Shown here: positions 1 through 9,030 of the stretch, piece after piece
How positions within the stretch are numbered: the stretch's first letter is position 1
Layout: every line of letters starts with the position of its first letter
DNA from: Chitinophagales bacterium
GTDB taxonomy: Bacteria; Bacteroidota; Bacteroidia; Chitinophagales; Saprospiraceae
Assembly: GCA_022360175.1 (NCBI GenBank)
Contig: JAKSDI010000013.1
Coordinates: 1 to 48,377 of the forward strand
Reading direction: 5' to 3'
Length of the DNA: 48,377 bases
Translations under genes and position numbers: made by a program
Notes under the pieces: model-generated
Database searches by the model: none
Seen by the model: the letters and a program-made list of their open reading frames with translations, nothing else
Told to the model about the DNA's origin: nothing

Positions 1-68
1 ACATTTGCAGACCAATTAATAATTTCCAAACAAGCTCTAAATATTATTATTCCAATAATTTTTAAAAC

Positions 69-1268
69 ATGAAAGTATTTAGCTCTGTTCTCTCTGCGCT
101 CTTTGTAGTCGTACTTTACGTACCATCGATAGCACAAAAAGACTACAAACCGGCTTATATCGTTACATCGGTTAATGACACCATAGATGGATATATCAAT
201 TACCAAAACTGGAAAAGGAATCCCCGCAAAATAAGATTCAAAAAGGCTGAAAACAGTAAAGCTCAGGCATATGGGATTGATCAGTTACTAGCTTTCGAAG
301 TAGGCGGTGATGTCTATCAAAAATATATTATTAATACAGAGGCTAGCTCTTTAGCAATAGATTATCTCGATACTAAGAAAGAGCCTTTATTGAGAAAAGA
401 TACAGGCTTTGTAAGGGCTATTTTATTAGGTGAAAAATCCTTGTATGAATATATTGACAGAGGAGATAAAACCAACTTTTACATTGAGGAAGCAGATACA
501 CTTACGCTACTAGGATATAAAAAGTATCGGGAAGAGGGGCCTATGGGGGAAAACTTCATTAAAGAAAATAATTCGTATAAAGGACAACTGGCTTATTACT
601 TCAGAGATTGCTTTGACCTGCAACCGAAAATCAATAAAACGACCTACAAGCTCAACAGTTTAAAGAGTTTGTTTACAGAGTATTATAAATGCTCAGGAGA
701 TACGCCATCCTTTAAAGGTAAAACGGGAAAGGTAAGCATTGGATCAGGTATTTTATTGGGTATTTCCAGAACAGAACTAAACTTCTCCAGTAGTTATGGA
801 AATAGTATTTTGACAGAACTAGATTACGATCCTTCAACTAATATTGCTATCGGATGTTTTGTAAATTTCGTTCTTCCTCGTGCCAATAAGAAATGGTCTA
901 TTGTTAATGAATTACTGTATCATTCGTTTGCAATGCAAGAAGAAAATACCAGTTTTGATTTTGCATATTTAAAGCTGAATAATTTGCTGCGATATAGTTA
1001 TCCTGTAAATGAAAACTTGCGATTTCATATTAATGCAGGTATTTCCAATGGTATAGCTATAAAAAGTGATTATGATATTGCCCCTTTTAGTACTCCTTTA
1101 CAAAGAAAACATGAGCAAAGTTATGTGTTTGGTATAGGAACCAAGTATAAAAACTGGTCGATTGATGCCCGTTATGAAAGAGGCAACGGCATGTCAGAAG
1201 CTGTTATTTACAAGTCAGAAGTAAGTAGATTGTATTGTATAATAGGATATCAATTGGAAAAAAAATAG
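69..1268 (+). CDS. Secreted outer-membrane beta-barrel-type protein, hypothetical
   Basis: The 399-aa product starts with a clear Sec signal peptide (hydrophobic residues 5-20, then SIAQ-KDY). Residues 25-200 form a soluble domain of the kind that opens with 'VTSVNDTIDGYI', often seen in Bacteroidota proteins of unknown role. From about residue 220 the sequence turns into alternating polar/hydrophobic strands rich in Tyr and Asn (for example GSGILLGISRTEL, SWSIDARYERGNG-like strands) ending in IIGYQLEKK, which resembles an eight-stranded PorT/OmpW-style barrel. ATG at 69 follows an AT-rich leader with no Shine-Dalgarno, normal for this phylum. It converges on the next gene with only 7 bp between stops. 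Barrel topology is inferred from pattern; no function can be given. Confidence 0.75.
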   Translation: MKVFSSVLSALFVVVLYVPSIAQKDYKPAYIVTSVNDTIDGYINYQNWKRNPRKIRFKKAENSKAQAYGIDQLLAFEVGGDVYQKYIINTEASSLAIDYLDTKKEPLLRKDTGFVRAILLGEKSLYEYIDRGDKTNFYIEEADTLTLLGYKKYREEGPMGENFIKENNSYKGQLAYYFRDCFDLQPKINKTTYKLNSLKSLFTEYYKCSGDTPSFKGKTGKVSIGSGILLGISRTELNFSSSYGNSILTELDYDPSTNIAIGCFVNFVLPRANKKWSIVNELLYHSFAMQEENTSFDFAYLKLNNLLRYSYPVNENLRFHINAGISNGIAIKSDYDIAPFSTPLQRKHEQSYVFGIGTKYKNWSIDARYERGNGMSEAVIYKSEVSRLYCIIGYQLEKK

Positions 1269-1275
1269 ATGGTTG

Positions 1276-2100
1276 TTATTCCAATAGTTTTTGCTTTTGT
1301 TGTGCAAATTCTTCCTGAGTCAGAACGCCTTTGTCTCTCAATTTGCCAAGCTCTACTATTTGATCTAGTACACTTTGAGACGCAGTTTTAGTAGGTGCAG
1401 GCGCGGTTTCTAATGACAATGTATCTTCTTCTTCAGGCTCGGGGAGTTGTGGAGCCGGGCGACAATAGCCATTGTCAACAAATGCATCAAAAGCAGCTTG
1501 CGAACGCAGATAGGCTAGTGCGTCGTGCTGGTGTATTTTTTCATATTTGTCAAATCCCAGCTCTACCGCTTCTTCAAGGTGGAAAAAAGCAGGAGAGGCT
1601 TCTTCCATGATAGAGTAGGTACAAGCGAGATTAAAATGCATAGCGGCATCATCGGATTGGATCGCTAATGCTTCTTCAAAATATTCAGCAGCTTCTTCAA
1701 ATTGATAATCTCTAAACGCTTGAATCCCTTTGGATTTTAACATCTCATAGGAGTTGTTTTCTTTCCTGTGCTGAGGAGGAAAGTGTCGATGTCTTCTGGT
1801 AGTACGTCTTTCTCTGCGTCTTTCCCTCCGGTCCTGATGCTGGGCATAGGAATATTTGCCACTGTTGTATTTATCATCAAAATCAGTCTTTGGCATAGCA
1901 AAGAAAAGGATCGCATCTATTAAACCTATGAGTCCTGGCAACAGGGCAAAAGGCAAACCTGTTTCGGCAGAAATCATTATAGTAAATACAGCCAGCATGA
2001 AATGCACTACACCTAAAAACCGTTGTCCAAGGTAAAAGCGGTGCACTCCAAAGAATCCAAAAAACAATGCTAAAAAACCTGTAACTGTTTTATTTTTCAT
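1276..2100 (-). CDS. TM2 domain, TPR and SHOCT domain protein
   Basis: 274 aa. Residues 1-75 form a TM2 domain: two hydrophobic helices around the FFGFFGVHRFYLG motif, followed by a polar turn and the FAMPKTDFDDKYN end. A very basic Arg/His linker follows (about 88-112). Residues 117-205 contain TPR-like helices (YQFEEAAEYFEEAL, AAMHFNLACTYSIMEE). The last 30 residues (LDQIVELGKLRDKGVLTQEEFAQQKQKLLE region) are a SHOCT domain, a short oligomerisation/tethering module common at C termini. The combination suggests an inner-membrane scaffold with a cytoplasmic tail; the specific role is unknown. The ATG at 2100 directly opens the TM2 domain, so the start is secure. Confidence 0.85.
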   Translation of the reverse strand: MKNKTVTGFLALFFGFFGVHRFYLGQRFLGVVHFMLAVFTIMISAETGLPFALLPGLIGLIDAILFFAMPKTDFDDKYNSGKYSYAQHQDRRERRRERRTTRRHRHFPPQHRKENNSYEMLKSKGIQAFRDYQFEEAAEYFEEALAIQSDDAAMHFNLACTYSIMEEASPAFFHLEEAVELGFDKYEKIHQHDALAYLRSQAAFDAFVDNGYCRPAPQLPEPEEEDTLSLETAPAPTKTASQSVLDQIVELGKLRDKGVLTQEEFAQQKQKLLE

Positions 2101-2429
2101 AAATCGTTATTTCTATCATAGAAGCCGTAAATTTACTATTCATAGTACAGAATAGCACGAATTTTCGCCATACAAACAAATTTTTTGGATAAATATCTAA
2201 TAGAAGGGATTATAATCCCAGTCCAGAAGTATTGAACTTAGCTATCAATTATGATCAAATTGATGGCATACTGAAGGAATTGCAAAAAATGTTTTAACAC
2301 TTTGTGATATGCACTGTATGCTTGATGTTAACTCTCTATCATGGAGATACACTATCTAAAGATATAGCGCACCAGCAATTATATAGTAGTAGAAAAAGTG
2401 ATTATTGTGTAGTTGATAGTTGTCAACTA
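2101..2429. other. Intergenic region with a possible coding remnant
   Basis: 329 bp between two minus-strand genes. No complete gene is visible. On the plus strand, 2193-2297 reads as an open stretch of about 34 codons ending in TAA with protein-like content (NPSPEVLNLAINYDQIDG, then a KELQKMF end) but has no start codon, so it could be a gene remnant or chance. The edge at 2409-2430 holds a small hairpin (listed separately). The rest is AT-rich and should contain the promoter of the TM2 gene, but I see no convincing promoter motif. Confidence 0.4.
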
Positions 2430-2430
2430 C
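2409..2430 (-). terminator. Hairpin at the 3' end of the dynamin-like gene
   Basis: GTAGTTGA (2409-2416) and TCAACTAC (2423-2430) form a perfect 8-bp stem with a 6-nt loop that includes part of the stop codon of the dynamin-like gene. In that gene's sense a U-rich stretch follows about 12 nt later rather than at once, so it is only a weak candidate for an intrinsic terminator. Confidence 0.3.
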
Positions 2431-4178
2431 TATTCTTCTTCCTCTCGGTGATTTCCTTCTAGTGAAAGCATCATACCTTCCAGCTTGCTGGTAATTTCTT
2501 TATGCTGTCCTTCCAACTGGGCAAGTTGCTCATTTTCTTTTTCCAGCATTGCATCAAAACGGCTGAAGTTTTCCTCTATTTTGGTCTTCAGGTTTTGTAT
2601 GTAAGACTTTAGATTAGAGCTTACTTCTTCTTCCAGGCGATCGTGCCCTTTGTCGATTTCTTCCCTAAAACGGGTCAATACTTTTTTGCGTTTGACACTA
2701 GACGAGATACCCGCGAATAAAAGCCCAATAGCAGTGAGAACACCTCCGGTAATATCAAAAACGGCACCTTGAGTAACGGTGGCTAGTACAATTCCTATTA
2801 CTGCCAGGCCACTGCCTGTAGCTATATTTGATGATACGGGGCTTTTGTCAGGGAAGAGGCTTTCATCGGTAAAGTTTTCAGTACTGTTAACAAAACGAGA
2901 AAAAGCTTCTTGTAACTCTTTTAATACATTCTCCCGCTTTTCGGCAATATCGCTGAAGAGTTCATAGTCATTGCGTAAGATCGTTTTGCTGCTTCGTATT
3001 TTAAGGTCTATCAACTTGGCCATTTGCTGAATGCTATCAGCCAGATTAACGACGCCATCATTAAGTTTGCGCTTCAACTCACTATTGAGGTCTTCTTCTA
3101 ACTCAGTAGCCAGCCCTTCCAGCCATTCCTTGACAGAAGCTTTTTTACTAAAAATAGAGGAAACGGAACGGCGTAATAGAGAGAAAAAGGATAAACCACT
3201 AGCCAGTTCTGATTCCTTCTTACGAGTAATTCGGTCATAACCTGCCAGTAAATTTTCTACCAGAATATCTACCTCCTTAAGACTTCGTAGCTCTTGTTTA
3301 TCAAGCGTTTCTGTAATGTCAGAGCGAAACTCCGTATCTGCTTTGTATTGCTCTGCTCGTAATTGGATTCCTTCGGCAATACGTTCATTTATATTTTGAG
3401 AAGTAGCAATATTATTTTGCAACTTCAATATAGGAGCTTGTCCTCCTGTGATATTTTGTTGAATATAGGAGCGTACCTCGCCAAAGCCACTTTCTTCTTT
3501 TTGCCCTTCCTGCTCTTGTTTGGCTGATACTGTAAATACATTTGGCTGGGCAATTCCCTTTTTCTCTGCGTATTCAGCAACGCCATTAATGTTGACAGCA
3601 AGGTCATTTTCATTCATCAAATCTTTTTGCTGCAGCACAAAAATGACTTTCTTGCGCCAATCAGAATGGATATAATCAAAAAACTCCCAGGCAGATTGAC
3701 GGTATGGGTTCTTTGCTTCAAAAACAAAGACAATCAAATCAGAAGCCGGAATAAAACTTTCAGTAATCTGCTGGTGATTTTCAACAATCGTATTAGTGCC
3801 CGGAGTATCTACTATAGCAATTTCCTTAAGGATATCAACAGGGAGAAATATTTTTTTCAGGAAAGGGTTTATTTCTACTATTTCTTCTTCATCTCCATAA
3901 AGAATCTGTTGTATCGTATCCGTCATTGGCTGCGGAGCGACTTTAGTTATTTCTCTACCTGTATCCAGCAAAGCATTAATAAAGCTACTTTTCCCCGCTT
4001 TTACTTCCCCTACGATTACAAACATAAAGGGTTCATGAATGCGATTTCGGAGATCACTCACCGTAGCCGCTAGTTCCTCATTTCCTGTTTTTATCGCCAG
4101 TTCATGCAAATCTTTTACGATCTCTTCTACTTGAGAGCGATAAGATTGTAATTGTTGGTTGATCAGTTGTTTTGACAC
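2430..4178 (-). CDS. Dynamin-like GTPase
   Basis: 582-aa bacterial dynamin-family GTPase. The G1 P-loop GEVKAGKSS lies at residues 57-65, a G2 threonine region near 85-90 (QPMTDTIQQ), the G3 DTPGTN at 124-129, and a G4-like QQKD at about 183-186 instead of NKxD. The middle (about 250-420) is helical, and residues about 455-495 form a hydrophobic hairpin (VIGIVLATVTQG ... TAIGLLFAGI) expected to insert into or remodel membrane. The last 80 residues form a charged coiled coil. These proteins act at the cytoplasmic face of the membrane in fission, fusion or repair. The start is GTG (4176-4178); no upstream ATG exists in frame. It stands alone, without the tandem partner often found for bacterial dynamins. 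Confidence 0.9.
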   Translation of the reverse strand: MSKQLINQQLQSYRSQVEEIVKDLHELAIKTGNEELAATVSDLRNRIHEPFMFVIVGEVKAGKSSFINALLDTGREITKVAPQPMTDTIQQILYGDEEEIVEINPFLKKIFLPVDILKEIAIVDTPGTNTIVENHQQITESFIPASDLIVFVFEAKNPYRQSAWEFFDYIHSDWRKKVIFVLQQKDLMNENDLAVNINGVAEYAEKKGIAQPNVFTVSAKQEQEGQKEESGFGEVRSYIQQNITGGQAPILKLQNNIATSQNINERIAEGIQLRAEQYKADTEFRSDITETLDKQELRSLKEVDILVENLLAGYDRITRKKESELASGLSFFSLLRRSVSSIFSKKASVKEWLEGLATELEEDLNSELKRKLNDGVVNLADSIQQMAKLIDLKIRSSKTILRNDYELFSDIAEKRENVLKELQEAFSRFVNSTENFTDESLFPDKSPVSSNIATGSGLAVIGIVLATVTQGAVFDITGGVLTAIGLLFAGISSSVKRKKVLTRFREEIDKGHDRLEEEVSSNLKSYIQNLKTKIEENFSRFDAMLEKENEQLAQLEGQHKEITSKLEGMMLSLEGNHREEEE

Positions 4179-4536
4179 TAAACTTGATTTATTAGTAAAC
4201 TAAACTACTATATATTTAGACGATAAGCTTATGAGCATGTCACCTTTTTTAATCGAAAATTAGAGTAAGTACAAGCGGATTAAAAAGTATTTTGAATTGA
4301 ACTTGAATTTCTGTCCATATAACTATATCACCAATCACTATTCACCCAATTCTTTTTTCTTTTAAACACAAGTACAAACTCAAGCGCAAATCACAACGTA
4401 GGGCATCATTCTCGAACCAAAATCCCCATTTAAACCTCTAAACCCAATACTTCTACACCTTTACACCCCTAAACCATTTCTACACCTAATCGTTCTCCGT
4501 CCAATAACGCACATCACCACATCACAATATCACCTC
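4179..4536. repeat. Intergenic region ending in a C/A/T-rich, G-poor degenerate repeat tract
   Basis: 358 bp with no gene. The left part is ordinary AT-rich DNA. From about 4430 to 4537 the plus strand becomes very poor in G with recurring CACC, ACACC and CATCACC units (for example CACATCACCACATCAC near 4510). In the sense of the WbqC-like gene, whose stop is at 4537-4539, this is a G/T-rich tract starting right after the stop codon. It belongs to the same class as the tracts at 8755, 16250, 17869, 21485 and 24241. Confidence 0.6.
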
Positions 4537-5154
4537 TCACTCCTTCTCCAGCAGCAACACCGCTTGCGGTCCGGCACAAAAAATTAAATCTAAAATACTC
4601 AAATTCGGTAAAAAGCCGTGCTTTTCTGTAAAAACCTGTGGATAGGAGCTTAGGTTGAAAGGAGCTTCGTGTTTAGGCGTGATTTGGTTGCGGAAATCGA
4701 CAATATTTTCTTTTGTCTGTTTTTGAAAAGATTGGGTGTAATGTAATTGAGTAGGAAGTTGCAATAATTTAAGGAGCGTTTCCAGTATAGCTTTATTGAA
4801 TTCAAAAAGATAGGTGAATTTTTGTTGGTAGAAAGGCGCTAAGGCTTCTGCATAAAAATCAAAAAAAGGAGCATTGCGATAAGCAGAACGAATACTTTCC
4901 CAATGCTGGTGTTGCCAGTTTTCTTTGTAGGAAATGGTCACCTCTTCAATTGGCATTTGTTCATTTTTACCTTTGTTGAGGGGAATGGATAGGCGTAGCA
5001 AACCATTCGCCCCAGCAATATGCGCTCGATTGCGATAGCTCCTTTTTTGATAATGCTCTTGCTGCTCAATGTATACCTCCTGATAACGCGACAGCATTGA
5101 AAAATAAGCTACACATGGTAAATAGTGTAGCTCAATGAGTGCTGATTCAGCCAT
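4537..5154 (-). CDS. WbqC-like family protein
   Basis: 205 aa, the usual length for the WbqC-like family (Pfam WbqC). The typical opening is present: an N-terminal strand then HYLPCVAYF, QEVYIEQQEHYQKRSYRNRAHI and GLLRLSIPLNKGK, followed by WQHQHWESIRSAYRNAPFFDFY. Family members are often found in polysaccharide or lipopolysaccharide loci, but no reaction is firmly known. ATG at 5152-5154 is 13 bp downstream of the stop of the cysteine desulfurase gene in the same direction, so the two are probably co-transcribed. No sugar biosynthesis genes lie nearby. Confidence 0.85.
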   Translation of the reverse strand: MAESALIELHYLPCVAYFSMLSRYQEVYIEQQEHYQKRSYRNRAHIAGANGLLRLSIPLNKGKNEQMPIEEVTISYKENWQHQHWESIRSAYRNAPFFDFYAEALAPFYQQKFTYLFEFNKAILETLLKLLQLPTQLHYTQSFQKQTKENIVDFRNQITPKHEAPFNLSSYPQVFTEKHGFLPNLSILDLIFCAGPQAVLLLEKE

Positions 5155-5167
5155 TTTATAAAAATTA

Positions 5168-6307
5168 CTATACAGCCATTTCTGGAAGAATAACTCGAAG
5201 TTTGCTTATCGCAAAATCAACTTCTTCTTTTGTGTTACTATGCGAAAAAGAAAAACGAATCGTCTTGCGAGGCGAATCTCCATGTAAAGCACCGATTACA
5301 TGTGAGCCAGCTTCTGCACCAGAACTACAAGCACTTCCTCCAGATACGCTAATACCTGCCATATCCAGATTGAGGAGCAATAAATCAGCCTTATCAGAAG
5401 GAGGAAAAGAAGCACTTAATACTTTATAATGGTAGTTTTCCTGATTACCATTGAATGTAATATCTGGAAAATGAGCCATCAACTGCTCTTTCATATAATT
5501 ACGGACAGATGTGGTTTTAGCACGGCGGATGTCCAATTCTTCATAGGAAGATTCCAATCCTTTTGCTAATCCTATAATGCCGTAGATGTTTTCAGTCCCT
5601 CCGCGCATATTGCGTTCTTGTGCGCCACCGTCCATGTAAGGCTTAATTTGATTGTTCGCATTAACGTAAATAAAGCCAATTCCTTTAGGGCCATAAAACT
5701 TATGAGCAGAACCTGATAAGAAAGAAATAGGCGTTTTGGAAACATCAATAGGGAAGTAGCCAACAGTTTGAACAGTGTCAGAGTGGAAATAGGCATTGTT
5801 TTCCTCACAAAGAGCTGCCACTTTCTCTAATGGAAGCAATGTTCCTACTTCATTATTAGAATGCATCAAAGATACCAGGGTAGGAACATCACTTGACTGG
5901 AGTAATTCCTCTAGATGTTTAATATCTATATTTCCTTCTTGGTCAATATTTACGTTTACACGTTCTATTACTCCTGCACTTTCGAGCGAATCTAGTGAAT
6001 GGAGAATACAATGATGCTCTAGTGGGGAGCTAATAATACGCTTAACTCCCAGGTCTCTTACTGCGCATTTTAAAGCCGTGTTATTAGACTCTGTACCGCC
6101 AGAGGTAAAGAATATCTCGCCAATAGAAGCTCCAATGTAGTTGGCTACTTTTTTACGAGCTTCTTCTATTGCTGCGCGAGCGTTGCGCCCTTCAGTATGT
6201 ATAGAAGAAGGGTTGCCATATAAATTTCCGATTGCCTGCGCCATTGCTTCCTGTACATCTTTACAGATAGGAGTAGTCGCTGCGTTGTCAAAATATACTC
6301 TATTCAT
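5168..6307 (-). CDS. Cysteine desulfurase (IscS/NifS family)
   Basis: 379-aa class V PLP enzyme that takes sulfur from cysteine for Fe-S clusters or tRNA thiolation. Visible motifs: opening VYFDNAATTP, PLP-contact SGGTESNN, HSDTVQTVG aspartate region, Schiff-base lysine in SGSAHKFYGPKG, and the mobile catalytic-cysteine loop in SVSGGSACSSGAEAG. The length and the long loop before the catalytic Cys match group I (IscS/NifS-like) enzymes. It sits 32 bp downstream of a second class V enzyme and 13 bp upstream of the WbqC-like gene, so it is likely the middle gene of a minus-strand operon. No iscU or sufE lies within the window, so assignment to ISC or housekeeping use is not possible here. Confidence 0.92.
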   Translation of the reverse strand: MNRVYFDNAATTPICKDVQEAMAQAIGNLYGNPSSIHTEGRNARAAIEEARKKVANYIGASIGEIFFTSGGTESNNTALKCAVRDLGVKRIISSPLEHHCILHSLDSLESAGVIERVNVNIDQEGNIDIKHLEELLQSSDVPTLVSLMHSNNEVGTLLPLEKVAALCEENNAYFHSDTVQTVGYFPIDVSKTPISFLSGSAHKFYGPKGIGFIYVNANNQIKPYMDGGAQERNMRGGTENIYGIIGLAKGLESSYEELDIRRAKTTSVRNYMKEQLMAHFPDITFNGNQENYHYKVLSASFPPSDKADLLLLNLDMAGISVSGGSACSSGAEAGSHVIGALHGDSPRKTIRFSFSHSNTKEEVDFAISKLRVILPEMAV

Positions 6308-6339
6308 AATGTTCTAAAGGTGTTCAAAAAAAAGGTCTG

Positions 6340-7851
6340 TTATAATGATTGTGAAAACCACTTTTCTACTAATTGGATTTCGCAGTTGTCACCATCTTTG
6401 TGATGAAATTCGTTTGTCTTAATATCGTACTCATAATCCTTTGCCCATTCTTCATGATGATGATATACCTGTTCGATAGCATGTAGCACATGTTGCATTT
6501 CTTCATCTGTCATGACAGGGTGAATAGACATTCTGATCCAGCCTGGTTTGGCTGATAAATCTCCATGGCTGATTTTTTCTGTAATGGATCTTGAGAAGTG
6601 GCGATTAACATCTAATAAATAATGGCCATAGGTTCCAGCACAAGAGCAACCACCTCTAACTTGTACTCCAAAACGATCGTTTAATAGCTTAACGCCGAGA
6701 TTGTAGTGCAATCCTCGAATATAGAAAGAAATAACCCCCAATCTGGATTTATGCTGTTCGGCTAGTACATGAAGCTTAGGGAGTGGATCAAACTTTTCCC
6801 AAATTTGTTCCAGCAGTTCTTCTTCACGTTCGAGCATGTGAGATACTCCCATTTGCTCTTTTAATTGTATGCTCAGTGCTACCCGCATCGTTTGTAAAAA
6901 GGCAGGAGTACCACCATCTTCTCGAGCTTCAATTTCTTCTATATATTTATGCTCTCCCCATGGATTGGTCCAATCGACAGTGCCACCACCGGGGTTATCC
7001 GGGATGCGATTAGCATAAAGTTTGGGGTCAAAAATCAATACACCAGATGAGCCGGGGCCACCCAAAAACTTGTGAGGAGAGAAAAATAAAGCATCCAGGC
7101 GCTGTAACTCATCCTCAGGGTGCATTTCAATATCAATGTAAGGAGCAGAACAAGCAAAATCAACAAAACACAAACCACCATGCTGGTGCATGATAGCCGC
7201 TATTTCGTGATAGGGCGTTTTGATACCAGTTACATTGGAACAGGAAGTGATAGCCGCAATTTTGGTTTTACGATCTTTGTACTCCTCCAGTAGTTCTAGC
7301 AAATGTGGAAGATGTACCAGCCCTTCTTCATTAGGCTTGATCACCGCTACATCACACATCGTCTCCAGCCAGGATGTTTGATTAGAATGATGTTCCATAT
7401 GAGTACAAAATACAATGGGACGATCCACTTCAGGAATATCCAGCATAGCAGCATACTTTTCATGAACTTTTAGTCCAAGAATGCGCTGAAATTTATTAAT
7501 TACACCAGTCATACCTGAATTGGTAGCAATCAGTACATCACTCTCATATGCTCCTACGTGTTGTTTGATAATTTTCTTGGCTTGGTGATAGGCCAACGTC
7601 ATAGATGATCCTGTCACAGTTGTCTCGGTATGGGTATTGCCTACAAACTCACCAATTTGCTGGCTGATCAATTCTTCAATAGGACGATATAAACGGCCAC
7701 TGGCAGTCCAGTCTGCATAGATGACTCTTTGTTTGCCATAAGGGCTTTTAAATTGAGCATCGTACCCAATTACTTTTTTACGGTAAGGCTCAAAATAAGC
7801 TTCCAGAGAAGTAGTAGAGTCAACAGTTCGTGTTTTGGTAACTGTATCCAT
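6340..7851 (-). CDS. Class V aminotransferase / cysteine-desulfurase-like PLP enzyme
   Basis: 503 aa, longer than classical SufS or IscS (about 400). It contains the YADWTASGRLYRPIE opening, THMEHHSNQTSW, CFVDFACSAPYID (PLP aspartate), the Schiff-base lysine in FFSPHKFLGGPGSSGV, and a cysteine loop GVQVRGGCSCAGTYGHYLL near residue 400. These are marks of the large 'aminotransferase class V-fold' group often annotated as csd-like. The extra C-terminal 100 residues (to EIQLVEKWFSQSL) are typical of this Bacteroidota/proteobacterial subgroup. Substrate is not certain: desulfurase or another beta-elimination are both possible. The next gene downstream is a true cysteine desulfurase, suggesting a shared sulfur or amino-acid role. 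Confidence 0.8.
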   Translation of the reverse strand: MDTVTKTRTVDSTTSLEAYFEPYRKKVIGYDAQFKSPYGKQRVIYADWTASGRLYRPIEELISQQIGEFVGNTHTETTVTGSSMTLAYHQAKKIIKQHVGAYESDVLIATNSGMTGVINKFQRILGLKVHEKYAAMLDIPEVDRPIVFCTHMEHHSNQTSWLETMCDVAVIKPNEEGLVHLPHLLELLEEYKDRKTKIAAITSCSNVTGIKTPYHEIAAIMHQHGGLCFVDFACSAPYIDIEMHPEDELQRLDALFFSPHKFLGGPGSSGVLIFDPKLYANRIPDNPGGGTVDWTNPWGEHKYIEEIEAREDGGTPAFLQTMRVALSIQLKEQMGVSHMLEREEELLEQIWEKFDPLPKLHVLAEQHKSRLGVISFYIRGLHYNLGVKLLNDRFGVQVRGGCSCAGTYGHYLLDVNRHFSRSITEKISHGDLSAKPGWIRMSIHPVMTDEEMQHVLHAIEQVYHHHEEWAKDYEYDIKTNEFHHKDGDNCEIQLVEKWFSQSL

Positions 7852-8056
7852 AATTTTACATTTTATGGTAGAGTGTCTAATATAGGTTAGGATTACACCA
7901 TAAAGTGTTTATAATCAACCCAGAATATGAAACTCAAACAATCTCAAAATGCAAAGTAAATACTAAAAGTTGTATAATGCTTCATATTGTACTGAGTAAA
8001 TATGATCATTTGTTCAATAATAGGGGCAAATTAAAGATAAAAATACGTTAAAATAA

Positions 8057-8671
8057 TCATTTACTTAAATGGCTTAAGTCGTTCTCTAGCAAAAATGTAA
8101 ATTGTTTATCCTGGTAAGTTGCTTTGTATAGGCCTGTATTGGAATGATGATACTCACCCATCATTCTTAAAGGAGTTTCCTTCATTAGACAAATCAGCGC
8201 ACGCATGGCTCGCCCATGAGAGCAAATCAATATTTTCTCTTCTTCTCGCAGAACAAGCTGATCTATAAAACTGGAAAGCCGGCTACCCAATTGAGCTGCA
8301 GTTTCACCTCCTTGCACTCCAATATCATAGTCTCCTGAATTCCATGCCTGTGTAATCATTTTGTATTCCTCTCGCATCTCGGGACTACTTGACTTCCCTT
8401 CATGAACGCCCCAATCCATCTCATTAATCTCCGGATATTGAATCCAGTTTATAGCTTCTTTTTCAATGAAGTGCTGCATCGTTTGATGGGTCCGTTGTAA
8501 AGCAGAAGTGATTACTACATCAAAGTTGACAGACTTATAATGATTGTAAAAAGCAGTTGCTTGTTGGCGCCCCGTATTATTCAGACTGGTATCTACCCTT
8601 TGTCCTTGTATGATCCCTTGTTTGTTATATTCGGTCTCGCCGTGACGGACGATATAGATCAGTTTGCTCAT
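8057..8671 (-). CDS. Histidine phosphatase family protein
   Basis: 204 aa. Opens with IYIVRHGETEYNKQG, the RHG motif with the phospho-accepting histidine, then LNNTGRQQA, SALQRTHQT (second arginine) and EMDWGVHEGK (acid/base glutamate region). ICSHGRAMRALI near residue 150 supplies the second catalytic histidine. The size and motifs match the small GpmB/CobC-type branch-1 phosphatases acting on phosphorylated metabolites such as alpha-ribazole phosphate or sugar phosphates; the substrate cannot be read from sequence. ATG at 8669-8671. A 360-bp repeat-filled gap separates it from mqnE upstream. Confidence 0.9.
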   Translation of the reverse strand: MSKLIYIVRHGETEYNKQGIIQGQRVDTSLNNTGRQQATAFYNHYKSVNFDVVITSALQRTHQTMQHFIEKEAINWIQYPEINEMDWGVHEGKSSSPEMREEYKMITQAWNSGDYDIGVQGGETAAQLGSRLSSFIDQLVLREEEKILICSHGRAMRALICLMKETPLRMMGEYHHSNTGLYKATYQDKQFTFLLENDLSHLSK

Positions 8672-8754
8672 GTTTTTGCGACCTTGTTAAATTTCTAAAT
8701 TTAAATATCCGATTCTGCTGCCTGGGAGCCATTCCATAAGACCAGTTTGCATGC

Positions 8755-9024
8755 TACCTCCTGAGCTCGCTCCACTGCCCACTGCCTACTCAACACTGCC
8801 CACTGAATACTGCCTACTGCCCACTGATTACTGCCTACTGCCCACTGATTACTGCTTACTCAACAACTCCTCATCTATTAAACACTATATCTTCAGGGCT
8901 CACTCCCACTGAATACTGCCCACTGATTACTGCCTACTGCCCACTGAACACTGCTTACTGCTCACTGCTCACTGATTACTGCCCACTGAACACTGCTTAC
9001 TGCTCACTGAACACTCCCCACTGA
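8755..9024. repeat. Degenerate tandem repeat of about 10 bp (CACTG/TACTG units)
   Basis: The gap between mqnE and the phosphatase gene (8672-9030) is filled by about 270 bp built from near-copies of decamers such as ACTGCCCACT, GAATACTGCC and GATTACTGCC. It is interrupted once around 8865-8905 by unrelated AT-rich sequence. The plus strand is strikingly poor in G, so in mqnE's sense the tract is G/A/T-rich and starts within a few bases of the stop codon. No open frame with sensible protein content runs through it. Unlike CRISPR, there are no unique spacers of constant length. Confidence 0.85.
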
Positions 9025-9030
9025 ATACCA

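Noticed and set aside
3627-4073. Plus-strand open frame of 148 codons inside the dynamin-like gene
   Set aside because: It is the antisense shadow of a well-supported GTPase with all G motifs.
8755-9024. CRISPR-like array
   Set aside because: Units are about 10 bp, degenerate and contiguous, with no constant-length unique spacers and no cas genes nearby.
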